Notes: a model not told the origin generated them from the sequence alone. Counted from the first letter of the stretch, positions 46,301-54,260 are shown. The stretch is DNA of 64,000 bases from Bin87 sp965204685 (GCA_965204685.1 OZ242004.1:1-64000); one strand, 5' to 3'. Numbers and translations: made by a program.

Positions 46301-49108
46301 CAGGAACGGCACAAGCTGCCGGCAGCCACCGGCGGCGCCGGCCCATTGACCTACACGGCCACGGGCCTGCCCACCGGCCTCGCATTGGGCCAGGACCGGA
46401 TCATTCGCGGGACGCCCTCGGCGGCCACCACCGCCCCGGTCACGGTGACCTACACCGCTGCCGACGGCGAGGGCGAGGGTGCGAGCTCAGTCTCCCTCAC
46501 CTTCCAGGTGACGGTCAACCCGCCGGTGACCTTTGATGATGATGAGCTGGTGCACTTCACCCGCGATACCATCGAGTACACCGTGGGCCAGGCGACGCCC
46601 CTCAACTTCCAGTTGCCGGAAGCCTCGGGCGGCACCGGAACCCTGACCTACTACCTGGCGAACCGGGACCCGAAGACGCCCATCAACGAATACGCCCAGG
46701 GTCTCACCTTCGATCATGCCACGCGGGTGCTGAGCAGCGACAGCGGCCAGGACGAGCCGGCCGCAGGACAGCGCTACGCCCTGGAGTACTGGGCCGAGGA
46801 CGAAAACGGCTCCAAGGACTCGGCCTACAGCCGCATCATAGTGAACGGGCCGCCGTCCCTGCCGGAAATAGTCGGCAACAGCTACACCGTGGGCGACGCC
46901 GTGTCTATCACGTTGCCCGCAGCCACCGGCGGAGCGACCAGTATTGTCCGGTTGCGCTACCGTCTGGAGCCGCAGGTCGAGGGCCTGGCCTTCGACACCG
47001 GCTCGCGGACCCTCTCCGGCACGGCGAAGGTCACGGGCAGTACGACCATGACCTACACGGTGACGGACCGCAACGGCGTCAGCGACACCAAGACCTTCAC
47101 CATCATCGTAGCCAGCGGCTCTGCGGCCCCGACATCGCCGCCGGGGTCGGTGCAAACGGTGCAGTTGCCCGGGCGCAAACAGTTTGTGTTGAGCTGGGCG
47201 GCGGTGACGGGCGCGACCGGCTACGTGGTGCAGGTCGCGGCCCAGGGCGACAGTTTCCCGTCCGACAACGCGGTCAGCTCCTGGCCCGCGGGATACCACG
47301 TGAGCGTCCAGAAAGGCATGTCGCGAGCGGCGGTCACCGTTCCGGAGTACGGCAACTACCAGGCCCGCGTCGCCGCCGTGAACACGGCCGGAGCCGGCCC
47401 CTGGGCGATGACGACCGCGGCAGTGGAAGAGCCTCCCCAGCGTCAGGAGGTCATCAGGACCTATTCCATCACCCCCACAGCCGAATTCCGCGAGGGTTCT
47501 CAGGTAGAGCAATACCTGACCGTTACCCTGGACAGACCCGCGCCCCAAGGCGGCGCCCGATTCCTGGTGACGAGGAGCTACAACACCGCAAGCCCCCGGG
47601 ACTTGTCCGTCCCGCCGGGCGACGAATACGTCGCCGTCGGCGCGGGGCAGACCACCGGGCGCCTCGTCATCCGGGTTCTGAAGGACGACCTGGCCGAGGA
47701 CGCCGAAACCTTCACCGTCACCATTTCTCCCCCCGATGCAGGACTGTGGCAGAAGGCTGGGGATGGTGGGGACACCGCCACGGTGACCATCCTGGCCAAC
47801 GGCCCCTTGCCCACCACCGTGGCGCTCGCCTTTTCCAACGGAGCGACCCGGGTGAGCGAAGACGCCGGAACTCTTGCCTTCACCGCGATGCTGGACTCTC
47901 CGGCACCCGTCCGCGGGACCAAGGTATATGTCTTCCCCGACCAGGCCGTGGACGCCATTGGAGGGTATGACTATGCGCTGACCACCGGACAGGTCGTAAT
48001 TCCCGAAGGTCAAAGGTCCGGAACCGCGAGCGTCACCATCTCCAACGACGATGTGGATGAGGGCGACGAACGGGCCGCCATCATGACGAGCGCCGCCGTC
48101 GGCTCAACGTTTATCAATAGCAGGTTGGCATTTGTCATCGAGGACGACGACACCGCCGGAGTTACGGTGACCGCCGCCAATCCGGTCAACGTTGCCGAAG
48201 GCGGAACGGCCAGCTACACCGTGGTCTTGAACAGCCGGCCCACATCGTCCGTCACCGTCACGGCGACCAGCGCCAACGCCGGCGCGGCCGCAGTGTCGCC
48301 GGTATCGCACACCATCGCCCCGGCGAACTGGAACACTCCCGTGACCTTCACCGTCTCCGGCGTGGGCGACGACGACACCGACGACGAGATCGCCGGCATC
48401 AGCCACGTCGTGACCAGCCACGACAGGAAGTACGCCGCCGCCCCGGTGTCCACAGTGGCGGTGTCGGTATCCGACACCACGCCGCCGGCACAACAGCAGC
48501 AAAATCCGTCGCAGCCTCAGCACGCCGATCCTCCCAACCGGGCGCCCACGGTGTCCAGCGCCATCTCAGACGCCACCATCCTTCACGAGAGCGGTACGCA
48601 GACGGTCTCCCTGTCCGGCGTTTTCAGCGACGCCGACAACGACATCCTGACCATCAGCGCGACTTCATCCAATGAAGCCGCCGCCACCGTATCCATTGCC
48701 GCCGACGTTTCCGGTCTTACGGTGAGCGCCCAGACCCGGGGAACGGCAACCATCACGGTCACCGCCGCCGACGGCAGAGGCGGCTCAGTTTCGGATGCTT
48801 TCAACGTCACGGTGAAGGCCGCGCCGGTGGTGGCCGCGGCCATCGCCGACCTGACCGGCCTGGAGGTGGATGCCACGCAGGACGTGTCTCTGTCCGGCGT
48901 TTTCAGCGACGCCGACGGCGACGCCCTGACCATCACCGCTGCTTCCTCGAATGGCGCCGGGGCCACCGCGACCGTGGACTCCGACGGCTCCAAGCTGACC
49001 CTTTCCGGCGTGGCCGAGGGCACGGCGACCATCACCGTTACGGCCCAGGACGCCGACGGCAACCGGGTCAGCGACGCCTTTGAGGTGACGGTGACGCCGG
49101 CCTCGTAG
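37331..49108 (+). CDS. Giant secreted Calx-beta repeat protein, about 3925 aa
   Basis: From ATG 37331 (only GGGGGT as ribosome site) the product starts MLTRRRSGALLLLTAALAIL with a cut near AQAQDG. It holds an FN3-like unit, about 25 Calx-beta-like repeats of roughly 100-130 residues (V-T-E-G-G-x-A-x-L-x-V-x-L and D-D-x-x-x-E-x-x-E-T-F-T-V signatures), a second FN3-like unit near 40180-40530, then putative-Ig (He_PIG-like) domains (46230-47120), FN3 (47140-47430), further Calx-beta units and two VCBS/Ig-like repeats, ending FEVTVTPAS. Acidic loops suggest heavy Ca2+ binding. There is no catalytic motif and no sorting signal. The more natural start is ATG 37230, but it is out of frame because of the C10 tract. 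Confidence 0.85.
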   Translation: MLTRRRSGALLLLTAALAILAVFFFAFGGAPPAQAQDGDTTTTIIDGGGGAKGYEPTNVQVVPGDGELTVSWTVTSRPDEWKSADNEIWHAVRWSQTHGSYDNPGAPPNRYKETTGRPIDGIVLGPGVTSYKITGLKNRVVTGVHVRSFGDPTRREAAAEKSSHWVRVKGKDTTPDGDEVIFDQAGYSVAEGGTVSLGLSRYAINAPSLNDPLTFTLDTADGTAASTDYTAFSSRSVTMAATVTTASSSVVTTSDDLVEEDETLTVSVSTPGTSIFKPGNPGVATVTIQDDERASARIAFGTDAASTTKHAATVAENVTGGTLDVPVTVSHLPGASTTFAVEVLAQGTTAGEGSDFSIASKSVTFGPADTGKTKNVAITLTDDLDHEEDKTIALRIVAADAVADDLGDHYARDAGATADVTLTNDDPAIAAKGFAIPVNAVSVVEGRNAELTLVLGEAAASDLRFWVTATYSANPALGKASPSDTNNHQTTSHIVTKGKSSDTITITIAADGLVEETETFTVTVTAQDSAYSADSYRGNTATITIISRDRETAGIAFGSDAASTTKYAATVAENVSGATLNVPVTVSHLPGASTTFAVEVLSGSTASEGSDYSIASKSVTFGPADTGKTKNVAITITNDGDDEANETIELRIVAADATVDDLGDHYARDAAGATATVTIIGEEARIAFGSDAVSTTKYIATVAENVTGGTFNLPVTVSDLPGASTTFAVEVLSGSTATEGSDFSIASKSVTFGPTDTGNTRNVAITLTDDSDYEKNETIELRIVAADDPDDHYVRDAAGATATVTITSEEPYIVFGTDPQSTTKYTTTVSEAVTGGALNLPVTVTHLPTASTTFAVEVLSGGTATEGSDFSIAAKSVPFGPTTAKTQNVAITLTDDSDYEENKTIQLRIVAADQPANDPGDHYARDAGSTATVIITSDDDTPVKIIDGGGGARNYEPTNVQVAPGDGKLTVSWTITSRPDVEDDQIYHAVRWAQTYGKYDNPGMERHPDWPGVPLLPVNGRIIPAGETSYTIEGLANRKVTGVHVRSLTGVFRGQGAEASSRWVRVKGASTTPAGDEVLFDQASYSVTEGGTVSLGISRYAAADASLASTLMVTLDTADGGAASTDYAAFSGRSVTMAARATTASSSLVTTSDGLVEEDETLTVSLSVPQGSIFRAGNPSAATVTIQDDDRANARIAFGTDAASTTKYTATVAENVSDGTLNVPVTVSHLPGASTTFAVEVLSGGTASENSDFSIAAKRVTFGPTTAKTQNVAIALTNDADYENDETIELRIVAADASVDDLGDYYARDVAGSTATITVNSDDAQSATKTYSIPSAVSVTEGGNAEVTITLGEATAEPLVFKVSATYRRPGEGGALPGETNNFRSATHTVAAGKSSDTISIPIPTDGVVEGPEPFTVTISTDDIRWSVASAGGNRATVTIHDGTRATAKVAFGTGAGATTKYTATVAEDVTGGMLTVPVSLSHPSDHNVTFKVEVLKTGTTTQSSDYRVPGSVTVSGGVTTSSLQITIIDDIAYEDDETIELRIAPVRDPAVDRSDYYARHASGATATITITSEDSHYVLVNRSSLTVEKGKTATYTVVLTDRPTHDVTVTPQYQGQGYSTASGPVTFTRTNWDTPQDITVSGIEFGRDRITHQVSSDDANFSSSKTRSVSVSVTRPTVVAPTKFFEIASAATAAEGEDAELTVTLSEAAPMDMTFSVTYNYADSTAAAADTGSARPDSVTVAAGNTTATLRVPIVPDQQVETDETLKLSITPGQGVTADWGRKAAGAQAATITIKDATIAISLGQSQYNVGEGDGSITVSLTLSSAAQEEVRLRVSPGSSTASRATRGQDYRHPDTVTIAKGATTASFTVAILDDSIRENTETFLANLSVEAPAAGYGVGAPSGARVNIADNDTAGVTVSDGSRSVMEGRSATYTLTLDSKPRTWVTVTPSSGATDKATVSGPVTFLPSNWNQPKTVTVTGIAPGATTILHTARSTDEYYPSSLNIDAVDVTVTSAALYGISSSATASEGGNAELTITLQKDAPAGGLEFTVTPAYTAGAGKAAAADLSSPPAKVSVAANQRTATLRIPIARDALVEGDETFTVAIAATAHGWNKTADGADTATVTITDLTREVSLAASSYSVNESDDKVTVGLSVSGAHSDAITVTLSFTDVSAENGKDYGDGATTAQASFALGETAATLDVAILQDRLAEGSETFTVAITAVSAGHAVHASGNAATVTIADDDSANATVTPTNLSVVEFGENSYSVVLSSKPTADVTVTPTSSSTDNATVSGAVTFTTTDWDTPKSVTVSGIQEGNSTISHAVTSDDARYAAVTPDPVAVTVTPYGKTYAITPAVTVTEGGYARLFITLGEAVTLADGLTFEIEETFASPALGKAQASDLRDGVQNAAKAALGQNSVEVAIPIASGDLFGEGNETFTVSIKNVHSQGSPVPAWKLKPGGAKTATVTIKDGDASIAFGPDAAATTRYAASVAENVSGGTLNVPVTVSHLPAKSTNFKIEVAGTGTATEYVGANNPGDYRIADKSVTFGPTDSSNTKNVVITITDDDDVEATEAIALSIAAAANPEVQLSDRYARDTAGATATITINSDEAASGTTKTYTIHRPFTVREGETAQLPVILGENAPEGGLEFSVAYGNGRTTPDSFTLTAGSDRANLEIPIGRNSVVGDTRTFTVAITTNASGWAVAADGTNRATVSVTDSTESMGFSAGGYTVIEGSAAQVVVTRTGPTEEEARVSVTGFSRGLARGVRSYFKETVAIPAGASAAALVIETRDNDRAEDDGYVGLFLGSPSAGYRLVGSTYVNLVIKDNDGTQQYASTYTMVGAVTANEGENAELTVTLGENAHEDGLEFTVSYDYSAGSATAEDTGDTPSTLTIAAGSGTATLSVPIAADADDDSGETFIVSITPGAGDTDWTIAPAGSASAKVTIAGQAALLQPARPPAPVSFGDAAVSDLAFTVGARAPYPSDTTQDQERHKLPAATGGAGPLTYTATGLPTGLALGQDRIIRGTPSAATTAPVTVTYTAADGEGEGASSVSLTFQVTVNPPVTFDDDELVHFTRDTIEYTVGQATPLNFQLPEASGGTGTLTYYLANRDPKTPINEYAQGLTFDHATRVLSSDSGQDEPAAGQRYALEYWAEDENGSKDSAYSRIIVNGPPSLPEIVGNSYTVGDAVSITLPAATGGATSIVRLRYRLEPQVEGLAFDTGSRTLSGTAKVTGSTTMTYTVTDRNGVSDTKTFTIIVASGSAAPTSPPGSVQTVQLPGRKQFVLSWAAVTGATGYVVQVAAQGDSFPSDNAVSSWPAGYHVSVQKGMSRAAVTVPEYGNYQARVAAVNTAGAGPWAMTTAAVEEPPQRQEVIRTYSITPTAEFREGSQVEQYLTVTLDRPAPQGGARFLVTRSYNTASPRDLSVPPGDEYVAVGAGQTTGRLVIRVLKDDLAEDAETFTVTISPPDAGLWQKAGDGGDTATVTILANGPLPTTVALAFSNGATRVSEDAGTLAFTAMLDSPAPVRGTKVYVFPDQAVDAIGGYDYALTTGQVVIPEGQRSGTASVTISNDDVDEGDERAAIMTSAAVGSTFINSRLAFVIEDDDTAGVTVTAANPVNVAEGGTASYTVVLNSRPTSSVTVTATSANAGAAAVSPVSHTIAPANWNTPVTFTVSGVGDDDTDDEIAGISHVVTSHDRKYAAAPVSTVAVSVSDTTPPAQQQQNPSQPQHADPPNRAPTVSSAISDATILHESGTQTVSLSGVFSDADNDILTISATSSNEAAATVSIAADVSGLTVSAQTRGTATITVTAADGRGGSVSDAFNVTVKAAPVVAAAIADLTGLEVDATQDVSLSGVFSDADGDALTITAASSNGAGATATVDSDGSKLTLSGVAEGTATITVTAQDADGNRVSDAFEVTVTPAS
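38220..41300 (+). repeat. Near-identical Calx-beta DNA repeats
   Basis: Units beginning A-R-I-A-F-G-(T/S)-D-A-(A/V)-S-T-T-K and containing VTVSHLPGASTTFAVEVL occur at about 38217, 38990, 39385, 39760 (variant) and 40910, with long stretches of the same DNA. The outer copies flank a repeat of the FN3-like unit at 40180-40530 that also resembles the N-terminal unit at 37480-37840. The block is a likely substrate for recombination and copy-number change. Confidence 0.75.
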
Positions 49109-49172
49109 GAGGCGCAACATCAGCGGGAGCCAGCCCTGCCCGGCTAGCCCCCGAGGCACAGACCTGTTCGCG

Positions 49173-49200
49173 CGGGGGTCCGACCACAGTCGGACCCCCG
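49173..49200. terminator. Conserved locus hairpin, copy 4 (covarying)
   Basis: CGGGGGTCCGAC (49173-49184) pairs perfectly with GTCGGACCCCCG (49189-49200) around CACA. Relative to copies 5 and 6 the fifth base pair is G-C instead of C-G, a compensated change. Confidence 0.8.
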
Positions 49201-49290
49201 TCTCAGTCCGGCTTGCCGCGGAGCTCGCCCATGATTGAGTTGACTCGCTGGCTGGGCTGGTCGATCGGTTCCTCCCGGCCCTGACTGACA
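49201..49290 (-). pseudogene. Kinase 5' stub with lost start codon
   Basis: The minus strand reads GREEPIDQPSQRVNSIMGEL then RGKPD and TGA. It aligns with the kinase start region (ribosome site GGGAGGAA, then MDQP), but ATG has become ATC, and the coiled coil is deleted down to QRVNS. Confidence 0.5.
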
Positions 49291-49326
49291 CCGCGGTCGT
49301 TGCAACGCTCGTCGGGGTCCGGGCCT

Positions 49327-49418
49327 GACTGTTTAGCTGATCAGGTGCAAGCATACATCAACCCATACAAAAGAAGCTCTAAAAATACGGACTGAAATAC
49401 TGTTTCTGGTGTAAGTTT
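49327..49418. promoter_or_regulatory. Conserved intergenic cassette, copy D
   Basis: GACTGTTTAGCTGATC, GCATACATCAACCCATACAA, CTCTAAAAATACGGACTG and TTCTGGTGTAAG. From here to the ATG the DNA is almost the same as upstream of 24089 (both have CGCACTCC, TTTGATAACGCACTCC and GGAGGTCCCC). Confidence 0.75.
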
Positions 49419-49458
49419 GCGCCGCACTCCCTTTGATAACGCACTCCGGAGGTCCCCA

Positions 49459-52400
49459 ATGAAACTCACGCCCCCGTGGAGCTTCGTTCCCCCGCTGGGC
49501 CGGCTGTACGCCGCCCTGACGACCCGGCGCCCTCGCGCGCTGGGTACAACAACGCTGCTGCTGGCCGCTGCGCTGGTGGCAGGGTTTAGTTCCCGAACGA
49601 GGCTTGGTCCCTTGGCACAACTTACGCGGGGCTCTGCAATTGTTTTAGCCTTGGCCGCCGTCATAGCCGTGCTTTGGCCATTGGAAGTTTGGGCTCAAGA
49701 CGCGCAGAGTCCGGATCTAGCCTCTCTTAGAGTTATTGATAAGAGGGGCGCGACCATAGATGTAGGCCCCTTTGACCCCGCAGTGACAACTTATTCCGCG
49801 AGCGTCGGCAGCACGATAGAACACGTGACCGTCAGAGCCTATGCCAAAAGTAGATCTTGGGATGATGTTTACATCTCACCGGGAGACTCGCAAACGGCAT
49901 CGGGACATCAAGTAGAACTCAACCACGGCGTGAATTTGATCCTTGTCAGTGTGCGTAATTCAGTATTCGACAAGTTGAAGACCTACAGCGTTACAATCAC
50001 CAGGGCTGGCAGCGCGCCTGACGGCGCTCCCTCTAACGTGAGCATCAGCAGTCCGCATTATTCTCCAGAGAGTTTCGCTATTCCTTTCCTGCTCACTCGC
50101 ACCGGCAATACGGCCCGAGCCCTGACGGTTCCGGTCGATGTAACTGAAGACCTGGACATGCTGCCATCATCTTCAGAGGGACGGATCAACGTAGAATTCC
50201 AGCCGGGGTACGCTTCGGCAAGGCTGGACCTGCCCACCAACTCCGACTCGGTGTATCTGGGCATCTCCCTGGTAAGAGCCGCGTTGGTCGATGGGGACGC
50301 ATACGACGTCGATCCATCCACCGGCGTCGCGCACACACTCGTCCATGACGATGAATCCAGCGGGGGGCTGAAACCTACCCTGGACTCCATTGCGCTGGTC
50401 GACTCGAACGGAGCCACGATAGACATCGGCTCATTTGACCCGGACACGAAAGGCTACACCGGAAGGGTGGAAAGCGAAATCGAGTGGGTAACCGTGGCCC
50501 CCACGGCCACTCACCCGGGTACCTTTCCCGCCAAGACATTGCCGTCCGACAGTCGGCCCGGCGTAGCCGGTCACCAGGTGGACTTGAGCCACGGCGTCAA
50601 CCTGATATCCATAGTGGTTAGATCCTTAAGGAATCCGGGAAATGGCATTGGCACCTATGAGGTAAACGTCATCCGGGCGGGCAGCGCACCGGAAGGCGTA
50701 GTCCCCACAGTCAGCATTCATGGCTTCGACCGTGCCAATGAAGGCGATACGCTGCCGTTCCTGCTCACCCGCACCGGAGATACCTCCCAGTCTCTCACGG
50801 TTCCGGTAGACGTGTCTGAAACGGGCGGCAATATGGTGTCAAGCTCCTCCAAGGGACGGTTTAGCGTTGAATTCCTCGCTGGGGAAGCTTCGGCCAAGTT
50901 CGAAGTGGCGACCAACGCCGACCACGATTGGGAAGAGCATTCTATTGTGGCGGTCGCATTGGTAGACGGCGAAGGGTATGAAGTTAGCTCCGACTTCGGC
51001 TTGGCCTCCTCGGAAGTAAAGGACAATGACGTTCCTGGCGTCACCGCCGCCTTCACGGTGGATTCCAGCGAGATAGAAGAGGGCGGCGAGGCTACGGTGA
51101 CCTTTACCGTCAAAACCGACCGACCACAGCAACCACATTCCTATGTCGGGAACCTGATATTGGTGACCGAACCGGGCACAGCGCAGGAGGAAGACTTCGA
51201 GTTGATCACCCGTTCCTCTGGCGGCACATTCTTTGGCTATACACCAGATGATGATGGCAGAGTGGACCTCATATCAGTCGGTATCGGTGGCCATACATTG
51301 CAGCCGGTGGTTTCCAACGGGGTAGTCACAGAGTACCGGCACCAATTCAGTTTCCCGGTTCGTATTACTGATGATGACAGGCCCGAGCCCGACGAGACAT
51401 TCGACATTTTTGTGAATTGGTCGCCTGTGTTCCCGGCCGGCAGCCGAACTTTGACCATGGAGCAGGGCATCACCTCCCACACCATCACCATTTTGGAACA
51501 CGAGGAGACACCCGAGACGCCCGACCGGGCCAGCCACGTAACGGTGACCATAGCGGATTCGGGTTCGGCGGGTTCGACCTACAACATCACGTGGAACGAC
51601 GTTGGAAGGTGTACCAGGGATTACCGCGCCTACCTGAAGGCCGGCACGGGCGACTTCTCCTTCGACCGCTATACCGGCGTATATGAGGAGTTTTGGACGG
51701 CCGTCCACACAGTAGGGAAGACCGACACGGGATCTACCCAACTGGTGAAAACACTGGACGATTTCCCACTGAGCGGACAGCGCACTCTGAGCGTGCACTG
51801 TGGTGATCTGGGCCGATTAGTTGGCGAGATTCCTCTGCCCTCAAGCACGGAGAATTCCATAGAGCGGCCGATTGCGGGGACGTATTCATCCGAGCCGGCG
51901 CTGACGAGCCTGACGGTCAGCCCGGGAACTCTGGGGCCTTTGTTCGCAAATCATGGTTTCCTGTACTCGGTTCTGGATGTTCCATACGACAGCAACCAGA
52001 TTACCCTGAACGCGACTGCCAAGGCGGGCTACACGATTTCGTGGGACCCGTCTGATGACGCTGACCCAAATACGGACGGGCATCAGGTGGAACTGGAGGT
52101 GGGTTGGAACAGGATATTCGCATCGGCTGACCACGAACAGGGCGTCAATACTTTCCATTACGAAGTAATTGTAAAGCGAGCTGGTTCACCTCAACCGTCG
52201 GCAAACCAAGCACCTACGGTGTCCGCCGCTTTGGGAGACGTCACCATTGTCAACGAGACCGAAGCGCTGGAAGTTGCGCTCACTGGAGTATTCAGCGACG
52301 CCAACAATGATGCGCTGACCGTCACTGCCTCATCCTCAAACGAGGCTGTGGCCATTGCCTACGTCTCGACCGACTACTCCGCGTTGACCGTCTTGGCACT

Positions 52401-53928
52401 GGACCAGGGCGCGGCGACGATTACGGTAACGGCTGACGACGGCAACGGCGGTAAGGCGGAAGACACTTTCACGGTGACGGTGAAAGCCGCCCCACTGGTG
52501 GCGTCGGCCCTGGCCGACATTAGCGGCCTGGAGGTGCAGTCCACGCGGGTTATACTCCTGTCAGGCGTGTTCAGCGACGGCGACGGCGACGCACTGGCCG
52601 TCACCGCAGCATCCTCTAATGAGAATGTTGCCACGGTGTCTGTCGCAACCGACCAGTCCGCACTTACGGTATCCGGTGTGGCGGAGGGTACGGCAACCAT
52701 CACGGTTACGGCGGAGGACAGCGACGGCAACCGAGTCAGTGACGTCTTCGAGGCGTCGGTGGTCGAGACCTCTGAGCCGGAACCCGATCGGCTGGAGATA
52801 CCCGGCCCGGTGGTCAATCACCAACTGACGGCCACCTCGGACAGTGTCACCGTGAACTGGCAGGCTCCGGTGAGTGGGGGCGCGTCCCGAGGCTACATCG
52901 TCCACCTAAAGCCGGAGGACGGCGGCAAGGGCAAAACCAAGAGGCCCAAGGCGAAGAAGACGTCCGTGACTTTCAAGAACCTGGAGGCGGGCCGGACCTA
53001 CAAGGTGTGGGTGCGGGCTCAGAACGAGGCCGGCAAGGGCGAGCGAGTCCATGCCAGCATTACTCTACCGGAGGAAGAGTCGGAGCAGGAGGACGGGCAA
53101 CAACAGCAGCAGGGAACGCCCAACCAGGCCCCCATGGTGTCCAGCGCCATAGCCGACCACACCATCGTAAACCAGAGCGGGACCCGGCAGGTCTCCCTCT
53201 CCGGGACGTTCAGCGACGCTGACACCGACGCGTTGACCATCACCGCTGGTTCCTCGAATGAAGCTGTGGCGACCGTATCGGTCACCATCGACTACTCTAA
53301 TCTAACGGTGAATGCCCAGGATCGGGGCACGTCGACCATCACGGTAACGGCCAATGATGGCAACGGCGGAACGGTCTCAGACACTTTCACCGTCACGGTC
53401 AAGGCCGCGCCGGTGGTGGCCTCGGGCATCGCCAACCTGACCGGCCTGGAGGTGGAGGCCACGCAGGACGTGTCCCTTTCGGGTGTGTTCAGTGACGCCG
53501 ACGGCGACAGCCTGACCATCACCGCGTCGTCTTCGGATGACAGCAAGGCCACGGTGTCCGTTGCGTCGGACGGCTCCAAGCTGACGGTGGCGGGAGTGTC
53601 CGTGGGCACGGCGACGATTACGGTAACGGCCCAGGACGCCGACGGCAACCGGGTCAGCGATACCTTCGACGCGCCGGTGGCGAGGAAGTACAACGCGCTG
53701 ATCGCGCAGATGTACCAATGGCGGAACGACCCGCAGTGGTCAAGCTACAAGGCCCACACCGACCGCTGGGACCGGGCCCTCTTGGCCTTCGGGGAGACCG
53801 TCTCCGACGGGTCGCTGACGCCGATGACGGCGGATGAGGCGCAGGGCTACGCTGACCAGTCCTGGGGCGAACGCTGGGTGCCGGTGGCCGCCGCCCTGAA
53901 GGAAATCGAGGCGGCCCAGTCCGGGTAA
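49459..53928 (+). CDS. Giant secreted cadherin-like/FN3 surface protein, 1489 aa
   Basis: ATG 49459 has GGAGG 6 nt upstream. The first 30 residues (MKLTPPWSFVPPLGRLYAAL ...) match the 24089 protein, after which the sequences part. Two hydrophobic segments are visible (about 32-48 and 65-83, SAIVLALAAVIAVLWP) with a cut near VWAQD. Two units of cadherin-like beta-sandwich plus Calx-beta-like domain follow (about 92-300 and 305-530), then a Calx-beta-like unit, a Cys-containing FN3-like region, another cadherin-like domain, VCBS/Ig-like repeats, an FN3 (residues about 1115-1210, SDSVTVNWQAPVSGGASRGY) and the C-terminal DRWDR module (KYNALIAQMYQWRNDPQW). Codon use in the N-terminal half is less GC-biased than in neighbouring genes, suggesting a passenger of separate origin. 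Confidence 0.85.
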   Translation: MKLTPPWSFVPPLGRLYAALTTRRPRALGTTTLLLAAALVAGFSSRTRLGPLAQLTRGSAIVLALAAVIAVLWPLEVWAQDAQSPDLASLRVIDKRGATIDVGPFDPAVTTYSASVGSTIEHVTVRAYAKSRSWDDVYISPGDSQTASGHQVELNHGVNLILVSVRNSVFDKLKTYSVTITRAGSAPDGAPSNVSISSPHYSPESFAIPFLLTRTGNTARALTVPVDVTEDLDMLPSSSEGRINVEFQPGYASARLDLPTNSDSVYLGISLVRAALVDGDAYDVDPSTGVAHTLVHDDESSGGLKPTLDSIALVDSNGATIDIGSFDPDTKGYTGRVESEIEWVTVAPTATHPGTFPAKTLPSDSRPGVAGHQVDLSHGVNLISIVVRSLRNPGNGIGTYEVNVIRAGSAPEGVVPTVSIHGFDRANEGDTLPFLLTRTGDTSQSLTVPVDVSETGGNMVSSSSKGRFSVEFLAGEASAKFEVATNADHDWEEHSIVAVALVDGEGYEVSSDFGLASSEVKDNDVPGVTAAFTVDSSEIEEGGEATVTFTVKTDRPQQPHSYVGNLILVTEPGTAQEEDFELITRSSGGTFFGYTPDDDGRVDLISVGIGGHTLQPVVSNGVVTEYRHQFSFPVRITDDDRPEPDETFDIFVNWSPVFPAGSRTLTMEQGITSHTITILEHEETPETPDRASHVTVTIADSGSAGSTYNITWNDVGRCTRDYRAYLKAGTGDFSFDRYTGVYEEFWTAVHTVGKTDTGSTQLVKTLDDFPLSGQRTLSVHCGDLGRLVGEIPLPSSTENSIERPIAGTYSSEPALTSLTVSPGTLGPLFANHGFLYSVLDVPYDSNQITLNATAKAGYTISWDPSDDADPNTDGHQVELEVGWNRIFASADHEQGVNTFHYEVIVKRAGSPQPSANQAPTVSAALGDVTIVNETEALEVALTGVFSDANNDALTVTASSSNEAVAIAYVSTDYSALTVLALDQGAATITVTADDGNGGKAEDTFTVTVKAAPLVASALADISGLEVQSTRVILLSGVFSDGDGDALAVTAASSNENVATVSVATDQSALTVSGVAEGTATITVTAEDSDGNRVSDVFEASVVETSEPEPDRLEIPGPVVNHQLTATSDSVTVNWQAPVSGGASRGYIVHLKPEDGGKGKTKRPKAKKTSVTFKNLEAGRTYKVWVRAQNEAGKGERVHASITLPEEESEQEDGQQQQQGTPNQAPMVSSAIADHTIVNQSGTRQVSLSGTFSDADTDALTITAGSSNEAVATVSVTIDYSNLTVNAQDRGTSTITVTANDGNGGTVSDTFTVTVKAAPVVASGIANLTGLEVEATQDVSLSGVFSDADGDSLTITASSSDDSKATVSVASDGSKLTVAGVSVGTATITVTAQDADGNRVSDTFDAPVARKYNALIAQMYQWRNDPQWSSYKAHTDRWDRALLAFGETVSDGSLTPMTADEAQGYADQSWGERWVPVAAALKEIEAAQSG

Positions 53929-53957
53929 CGGCTGCCCGAACCACGGGCTGATCCAAG

Positions 53958-53985
53958 CGGGCGTCCGACTGCGGTTGGACGCCCG
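53958..53985. terminator. Conserved locus hairpin, copy 5
   Basis: CGGGCGTCCGAC (53958-53969) pairs with GTTGGACGCCCG (53974-53985) with a single G-U pair and a 4-nt loop, 29 bp after the stop codon. Confidence 0.8.
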
Positions 53986-53987
53986 TC

Positions 53988-54100
53988 GCAGTCCAGATTG
54001 CCGGCGAGTGAGTTGATGCGACGACTGCCCTGCGGGCCCGGCCGCGGCGGCTGACCTGGCCGAGGCGGGACACGCGCTCTTGTCGGGTCTCGACCCTGTG
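53988..54100 (-). pseudogene. Kinase 5' stub, heavily decayed
   Basis: The minus strand contains RQERVSRLGQVSRR (kinase LQERLSRLSEASRR) and, after an interposed GC-rich segment, SSRRINSLAGNLD in place of the shared stub tail; the usual stop TGA is TGC here. The remaining 54101-54170 shows no recognisable feature. Confidence 0.4.
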
Positions 54101-54170
54101 GTACAGCGGCTCCGAACCTTGCTCCCGGCTCCCGGTCCCCCAGCAACTACTGCCCTGCGGGTCCGGCCGC

Positions 54171-54260
54171 GACTGCATAGCTGGTCACGCGCAAGCATAC
54201 AATAACCCATATAAAAGAGACGGTAAAAATACGGACTAAAATACGGGTTGTGATGTAAGT
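54171..54260. promoter_or_regulatory. Conserved intergenic cassette, copy E
   Basis: GACTGCATAGCTGGTC, GCATACAATAACCCATATAA and TAAAAATACGGACTAAAATACGGG, then GATGTAAG. It is the most diverged copy, about 130 bp upstream of ATG 54388. Confidence 0.65.
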
